From Pogostemon cablin (lineage: Eukaryota > Streptophyta > Magnoliopsida > Lamiales > Lamiaceae): a stretch of DNA of 64,000 nt. Positions 58,291-64,000 of this stretch are shown in pieces. The stretch lies in contig CM043001.1 of NCBI GenBank assembly GCA_023678885.1, positions 3,048,001 to 3,112,000 of the forward strand, written 5' to 3'. Within the stretch, counting starts at the first letter, position 1. Every line of letters starts with the position of its first letter. The notes below the pieces were generated by a model. That model was not told where the DNA came from and ran no database searches. It saw only the letters and a list, made by a program, of their open reading frames with translations. The position numbers and the translations under genes were made by a program.

Positions 58291-58720
58291 TGGGCTGCCC
58301 CTTTGGGCCTTGTTTTTAATTGGTTAATGGGCTGGGATTTGGGCCCAAATTTTAATCAAAAGGATATTGGGCTGCTGGGCCCTATTTTAATTATAGTGTA
58401 TTTGGGCTTGATTCTCTAGTTCATGGGCTGATGGTTTAATTATAGGGCCCAATTCAGTAATTAATATAGGCTGCTCAATTAATTTTAGTTTGGTTTTGGG
58501 CTGTTGGGCCCAATTTTAATTAAAATGATAATGGGCTGCTGGGCAATATTAATTGCTGGATTTAATTAATTGTGGGTTTGATGTTGGGCCAGGTTAAATA
58601 TTGGGCTAGACCTTAATGCATAAATTGGCAGGGTAAATGGGCTTAATTATTTAATTAATGGGCTGCTCATTTTATGCTAATGATGTTTGGGTCAGTTGGG
58701 CCTATTTAATTGATCCAACA
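58290..58720. repeat. GGGCTG / GGGCCCAATTTTAATT degenerate repeat
   Basis: More than fifteen occurrences of GGGCTG or GGGCC are separated by TTTAATTA-type spacers at 15-40 bp. It directly follows the GC-rich block. Confidence 0.75.
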
Positions 58721-58975
58721 TATTATACAATTAATTATGATATATAACTGAGTTAATTGTTTTAACTTGACAATTAATTGTTATATGTGAAAGGCATGTT
58801 CTATGTGATTTATTTATTTAAATTGCTGTTAATAGAAGCATGTCTAAGCTGTATATTTTATTTTGGAATATTATATGCATGTTAAAACCCTCGGTAATTA
58901 AATAACTAAGTGGGAGAGGGGATTGGTAATAGATTCCCGCGGCCTCCATTATTGGTTTGTAAGTGATGTGAGTAA

Positions 58976-59157
58976 ACTTGCGCGTTGGCAATAGAGCCTT
59001 CCTCCCTAACGGATGAGTTTATTCACGGATCACTGGTACAAACTTCTTTAAATAATTATTGTTTGTAATGTGATGCATATGGACTTGCGCGTTGGCTATA
59101 GTGCCTTCCTCCCTAACGGATGAGCTTATATGCGGTTCACTAGTACAAACTTATATA
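58976..59157. repeat. 107-bp direct repeat in the copia leader
   Basis: ACTTGCGCGTTGGCAATAGA...CTTCCTCCCTAACGGATGAG recurs at an offset of 107 bp (58976 and 59083), each time followed by a TTCACTRGTACAAACTT-like end. A weaker third unit (CCTCCCCAACGGAG) appears near 59278. Confidence 0.8.
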
Positions 59158-60027
59158 ATTGATGGTTGTAGAAAGTTATCTGAGCGCGTGTGTACTTCTC
59201 TAACAGTAAGGCACATAAGCTTGGGCAGCGGACTTGGGATCAAATAATGGTGTACACTTAGATGTGAATAATTAGTATCCTCCCCAACGGAGTCACTGCT
59301 ATTATTTATATGGCTAAAGAGGAACCGACTATTAATTATTTTGTCATAAAGCTAGGTTGACAAATGAAATTAATGGGTAAAACCTTCTCTTGTAAATGTT
59401 CGGGTTTGTAAACGTCCACCTTAACGTGGCTTGCAGACTCACGGTGCTTGAGATGTCGGTGAATTTTAATTTTATATTGTTCTGAGGGAATCAATATAAA
59501 AGGATAAAATTCGAAGATTTGATCGGAATATTTATTTGTGATTCTCTGAATTTCGAATGGTTTTATTTCACTAAGTGTTTACTAAAAGAAATAATATTTA
59601 CTTGTCCAAATAAGTTGATTAGAAAAGGATCTTGATTTTAAATTTCTACTACTTAAGAAAATACATGTGTATTCTCACAAAGGACGTCTCATGATGCCTA
59701 TTAAAGTCTCTAGTGAAGAGATGAGAGGTTCATAGAAATATGATGGTCTCATGTAACTCTTCGGATACTTGAGTAAATTAAAAGGCAGAAGATCATGGTT
59801 GAATTTGATGAATGAATTGGAAATTCTTGGAATAGAAATTGAAAGGGAAACCTAAATCAATTTATTCTTCACAATTTGCCTGGATGTTTTGAGCAAGTTC
59901 TACCTGAAATACGAGAGGTTGTATATGGTAGGAAACTTCTAACAAAACATGTGGCAAAAGAAAGCCATTTTTCATCATGTGAACAAGTTTAATATCTTAT
60001 TTACTAATGGTTTAAACATGATTAGTG

Positions 60028-60230
60028 ATGGCATCTACTGACACGAAGTATGTAGATACTGGAATCACTAAATGTTTATCACTGAGTAAGGATAAGATTG
60101 TTAATAACATGGGTAAAACTACAAAGGTAGTGGCTATTGCAGTGGGAGTTGTTTATTTATCTCATGATAAGAATAAACGATTGATTATGAGAAATTGTCT
60201 TTACGTACGTTTCATAGAAAGAATTTAATT
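60028..60230 (+). pseudogene. Copia protease remnant
   Basis: A 67-codon open stretch gives KYVDTGITKC, with the catalytic DTG in place of the usual DSG. It continues VAIAVGVVYL and MRNCLYVRFIERI, matching the copia protease end (NCLYVP.I.RNL). It is isolated by stops on both sides. Confidence 0.75.
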
Positions 60231-60539
60231 TTGGTTTCTATGTATTAACGGATGGATACTTCATTTCATTTAAATGATATGGTCATAGTAATGAGGAATG
60301 AGGCTATAATCCGTTAAAGTACGTTAGTGGATAAAAAGTATACTCTTGAATCATGTACATCCCACAGATGCAATAAATAGTAATTAAATAATGCATCTTC
60401 TAATATTAGTAAGAGAAAGGAACCTTCGGAAATGAACTAAACATACATTTGGCGTCTATGACTAATTCATTTTACTTGAGTAGGATTCAAAAGTTGATAG
60501 CTGATAGATCGTAAGGTTTATCTGAAGTGAAAACTATCG

Positions 60540-61020
60540 GACTTGCGAGTCTTGCTTGGAAGTAAAAATGATTAACTGCCTTTTCAAGGCTGTGGGGTGT
60601 AGAGCCAAAGATATATATGTTGGAATTAGTTCATTCTGATTCAAGCGAACCTAATATTATCCAGGCGAGAGGTGGTTATGAATATTCGAAGATTATTCTG
60701 GAAACCAATATATTTATATGATGCACTGCATGTCTAAGTTCTTTGATTAATTCAAGGATTGTAAGGCTGGTACAGTGAAGCGTCATGGAAAATATATTAA
60801 GTCATTACGATTCATTCATGATGGCGAATACCTCTTGGGATGGTTAGGAGCTATTGATCAGAAGTTGAGATTAAATCTCAAGTTGACTACACCGGGTATG
60901 CCCCAAACTGAATGGTGTGGTGGATAGAAGGAATAAGACTCTTATGGTTATGATTAGATAGATGATGAATTATTTGGAATAATTAAAATTCATTTTATGG
61001 ATATGCCCTAGAAACAGTAA
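60540..61020 (+). pseudogene. Copia integrase remnant
   Basis: Blocks in changing frames read CESCLEVKM (HHCC finger end), LELVHSDSSEP, RGGYEYS, then GMPQ-EWCGG near 60898, corresponding to PGTPQQNGVAERRN. Many stops. Confidence 0.7.
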
Positions 61021-61569
61021 TTCGTAAAACATTTGTCTGTTTATGGGACATCCTGGAAAAATGAAGGTTGATTTATTTAGTCCAAAAGATCAAAGGGTGA
61101 CTGTTAACACAAACACCAAATTTTTGGAAAAGGACTATGTAATAAATCACAAGCCCATGTATAAGTTGTTCTAAAGGAAGTGAGAGGAAAATACAAAGTT
61201 AAAGTACCAAGTGTACAAGAGGATATACCACAAGGTAAACTGCAACGCGTGTCACGTCTGATACACAATTACATGTAATGTCTTGTCGTAGTGGGAGGGT
61301 TGTACAACTACCCATAAAATATATATTTTGGGAAAGTCGTAAGACTTGATCCCTAATGAACATGGTATTTTCCCACGGATACGACGTAGCACTACAAGAT
61401 AAAAATGTGGAATCTTAGTAAGTTGCAATGCATGTTAAAATAGAATCTACGGATTCTATATTAAGTCTGGGAACTTGTATGACCACTAAATGGTGTAAAA
61501 GTCATTGCAAGGGTCAAAGGAAATAAAAGAGGATCATACAGAAAGGTGAAAACCTTGGAAGCAAAGCTT

Positions 61570-62460
61570 GATGCGAAAAGGTGTACTCAGAAAGAAATGG
61601 TTCGATTATGAGGAAACATGTTCGCTGGTAGCTATGCTTATATTGACCCGGATTCTTTTATTTATTGCTGCTATGAGGAATAGCAAATAGATGTCAAGAC
61701 AGCTTTCCTGATTGGAAGTCTTGAGGAGAACATCTATGCGAAGCAACCAGAGTGATTCATTGCAAAGTACTAATAGCATTTTGATAGTAAGCTTAAAATT
61801 GTCCAACGATGGACTAAAGCAAGCTTTAAGATCGTGAAGCATCTGTTTTGATTAGGTAATCCAGTGGCATGGATTTAAATCAATGAGCGGATGAGTCTTG
61901 TGTGTTGTAAAGAGTGACGGAAACGTGGTGGTGTTTCTTGTACTATACGTAGATAGTATCTTGCTCATTGGAGACAATGAAAGAGTATTATCGGGCGTAT
62001 GGGTACGGTTAATAAAGCGGTAGAGATGAAGGACTTAAGAAAGGCAAAATATATCCTTTTGATCACGGTAATACGGATCACAAGAAAGGATATTATGCTT
62101 ATCTCAAGTTTCATAAAATGATACAGTCCATACTCGTTTAGCATGTAAATTTATCTAAGTGAATGTGTCTTTGAGACACAAGAAGAAGATAAAGAGGATG
62201 AAAGCGGTTCCTTATGCTTCGGCGAATAAGGAAGCTTAATCTAAGGAATGCTATGAACGATGTTGGATATCTGTTTTGCTGAATGCATGAACAGTGGGTA
62301 TCAACGTAACCCGGAACAAGAATGATGAACTGTGGTAAGACATTTATAAAGTGCCTGAGAAGGACTTGAAATTATATGTGGACTTACTGGACAGATTCAC
62401 TGCTTCTTGTGGATTACGTAGATTCAGATTTTTTAGTCAGATTGGACGGCAGTAAATTCA
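61570..62460 (+). pseudogene. Copia reverse transcriptase remnant
   Basis: FDYEETCSLVAML, then DVKTAFLIGSLEENIYAKQPE (about 61690-61755) and FLVLYVDSILLIGDN at 61935-61980, where the catalytic YVDD has become YVDS. Later blocks include YQRNPEQE and the RNase H beginning DSDFLVRLDG near 62410. Frameshifts separate them. Confidence 0.8.
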
Positions 62461-62639
62461 CCTCAAAGATTATGTGTTTAATCTTAGGAAGTAGAGTCAT
62501 AATGTGGAGGAGTGTTATATAGAAATATATTTCAGACTCCGGACTCCATCATGGAAAGATGATGAATTGGAGCCTATGAGGCAGCCAAAGTATCTATATG
62601 ACTCTAGAGACTTCATGATGGACTTTGAAGTGTTTCTAA

Positions 62640-62860
62640 GTTAGCCCAAGGTAATCACAATTTATATTGATGATATTGGTGCAGTTGCAAACTTGAAGAA
62701 ATCACAAGTCCATAAGGCAATTAAACACATGGAGCGCGAGTACCACCTATTACGAGAAATTGTATGATGAGGGAAAGGTTGTTGTCGCCTAGATTGCATC
62801 GGATGATGACCTAATAATCCATTTACAAGGACCTTAAGGCGAGAGCTTTTAATGGTCGTG
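62640..62860 (+). pseudogene. Copia RNase H C-terminal remnant
   Basis: TIYIDDIGAVANLKKSQ, then HKAIKHMERE-YHLLREI and EGKVVVA, correspond to the copia RNase H end (HKRTKHIDIRYHFIRE). A stop interrupts after REIV. It ends about 60 bp before the polypurine tract. Confidence 0.75.
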
Positions 62861-62917
62861 TAGTGGGAGTAGGAATCAGATGTATGGCAGAAGACATGAC
62901 AGCATAGTCTTTTAGTA

Positions 62918-62929
62918 TAAGTGGGAGAT
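62918..62929 (+). promoter_or_regulatory. Polypurine tract of the nested copia element
   Basis: AAGTGGGAGAT directly precedes the 3' LTR, the classic copia plus-strand primer. Confidence 0.85.
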
Positions 62930-64000
62930 TGTAGGATTGTATACTAAAAGTCTAGCTTTAGTATGAACAATGTCATAACAATATTTGAAATGAGAATCAT
63001 TGATCAAATGATTGCATCTTATAATTTATTTTATATGCATGATGCAATAGTCCATTTACTTTATACAGTAGATAATATGTTGTGCGACAACACGCAGAAG
63101 ATCATATTATCGGTTTCCTTATAAAGTATAAACAGATGCTCACAACTGAGATAGACAGGGACTCTCTATCGGTATGGTTGTAGTGTGGTTTGGTATTAGC
63201 TTGTCTTGGCTATAGAATCACATTAGTGCACTTGTGTGTATTGAGCAGGACCGCCTGAGGTCGTTCTTCTTATACTGACTATATAGTAGAACTTGATCTC
63301 TGTTATTATGGAAGTTCGTGCTCTTAATCCCTATACAATAACCTCGACACGTAGGGCAGTATGTATTTCTTTGATTCATCAATGGGTGAGATTTATATGT
63401 ATTAAATCAATAAACTCGGTGAGTTGGGAAGTAGTGCTGTATCTATGGTGTGCTGTTGATTGTAGAAGGAATCCATGTCCGTCATAGGTTGATGATGTCC
63501 CCTTGAGGAGCTCATAAGGTTTATCATGTAAATCTTGCAAGTGGATTAATTTTTGGCATGATAATAAGGTTGAGTGGTACTACTCTCGGATGAGATATTA
63601 ATTAATTTGAGTTGTCAGTAACTTAATTAATTAATGGACATTGTTTTTCTTAAACATGGGGAGACTATCGGGCTTATAATAAGAAGGAGCCCAGAACATA
63701 ATTTTGGGATTGGGTGTGTAGTGCAGTAATAATATTTTAGTGGACTATATTATTATTATTGGATTTAATTAAAAGCTTTGGGTTAAGCTTGGTTAATTAA
63801 ATTCAATTGAGGCCCAGCCCAATTTCTCCTCCTGGTCCCTGCTGTAGCCCAGTATATAAGTGAACTCAGCTTCCTGGAACCCTCAGATAATTCCTGCGCC
63901 TCTTTTGGTGAGAGAAGGGAAAAGAAGCAGATTGAGAGATCCTGCAGACTGTTGCCCACACAACAGCATGATCACACTTGGGACATACAGTAGAAGATCA
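62930..64000 (+). repeat. 3' LTR of the nested copia element (cut by window end)
   Basis: It starts TGTAGGATTGTATACT and matches 55829 onward at an offset of 7101 bp. About 130 bp remain outside the window. Confidence 0.9.

Larger units (their letters stand above)
55829..64000 (+). mobile_element. Decayed Ty1/copia element nested in the gypsy element
   Basis: A 1202-bp 5' LTR (55829-57030), an initiator-Met PBS, a 2.4-kb leader, decayed gag/pol and a polypurine tract lead to a 3' LTR from 62930 that runs off the window. The LTRs differ at about 18 of the 1071 comparable positions (about 98% identity). Protease, integrase, RT and RNase H blocks are recognisable in order on the plus strand but are broken by many stops and frameshifts. 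Confidence 0.92.

Overview
The window is nuclear DNA of a flowering plant. The genes are split by GT-AG introns, the spacer is AT-rich, and it is crowded with LTR retrotransposons, Stowaway-type MITEs, Mutator-like elements and a tRNA-derived SINE. The proteins (MED14, thylakoid TatA/Tha4, prefoldin 4, a hyoscyamine-6-dioxygenase-like 2OG oxygenase) point to a eudicot. An asterid, possibly of the Lamiales, is my guess from sequence style only.

Layout. 1-1800: LTR remnant of a large Ty3/gypsy-type element whose U3 is built from a repeated short palindrome. 1801-11170: gene-poor, with MITEs, a TIR element carrying a broken PDX1 (vitamin B6 synthase) fragment, a LINE 3' fragment, a Mutator-like MITE with a 9-bp target duplication, a decayed plastid rps7 copy and several two-copy tandem duplications. 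11173-17815: a probable older TIR element split by a nearly intact Ty1/copia element (11548-17087, minus strand, 5-bp target duplication). 18132-21776: two Mutator-like elements side by side, separated and flanked by the same 9-mer; the larger one carries a SABATH methyltransferase fragment. 22977-34030: the complete eight-exon MED14 gene. 35160-37784: two-exon TatA/Tha4 gene, minus. 39802-41977: prefoldin subunit 4, minus, with a 9-nt first coding exon. 44940-48049: four-exon 2OG-Fe(II) oxygenase with a MITE in every intron. 48730-50480: a PBS-bearing LTR remnant, a SINE with target duplications and one unassigned exon-like segment. 51029-end: a gag-only Ty3/gypsy element (LTR, tRNA-Asp PBS, decayed gag, polypurine tracts) interrupted at 55829 by a 7-8 kb Ty1/copia element whose two LTRs are about 98% alike although its pol region is full of stops.

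Four intact genes occupy about 22.9-48 kb; both flanks are transposon-dominated. MED14 and TatA converge, TatA and PFD4 lie in tandem on the minus strand, and PFD4 and the oxygenase diverge. The genes share no pathway: one acts in transcription (Mediator), one in thylakoid protein export, one in tubulin/actin folding and one in specialised metabolism. The most informative parts are the transposons: two independent gene-fragment captures (PDX1, SABATH), a retrotransposon with unusual LTR ends, and a defective copia that seems to have moved recently. Exon boundaries were placed by hand from splice signals and reading-frame continuity; percentages and counts are by-eye estimates.
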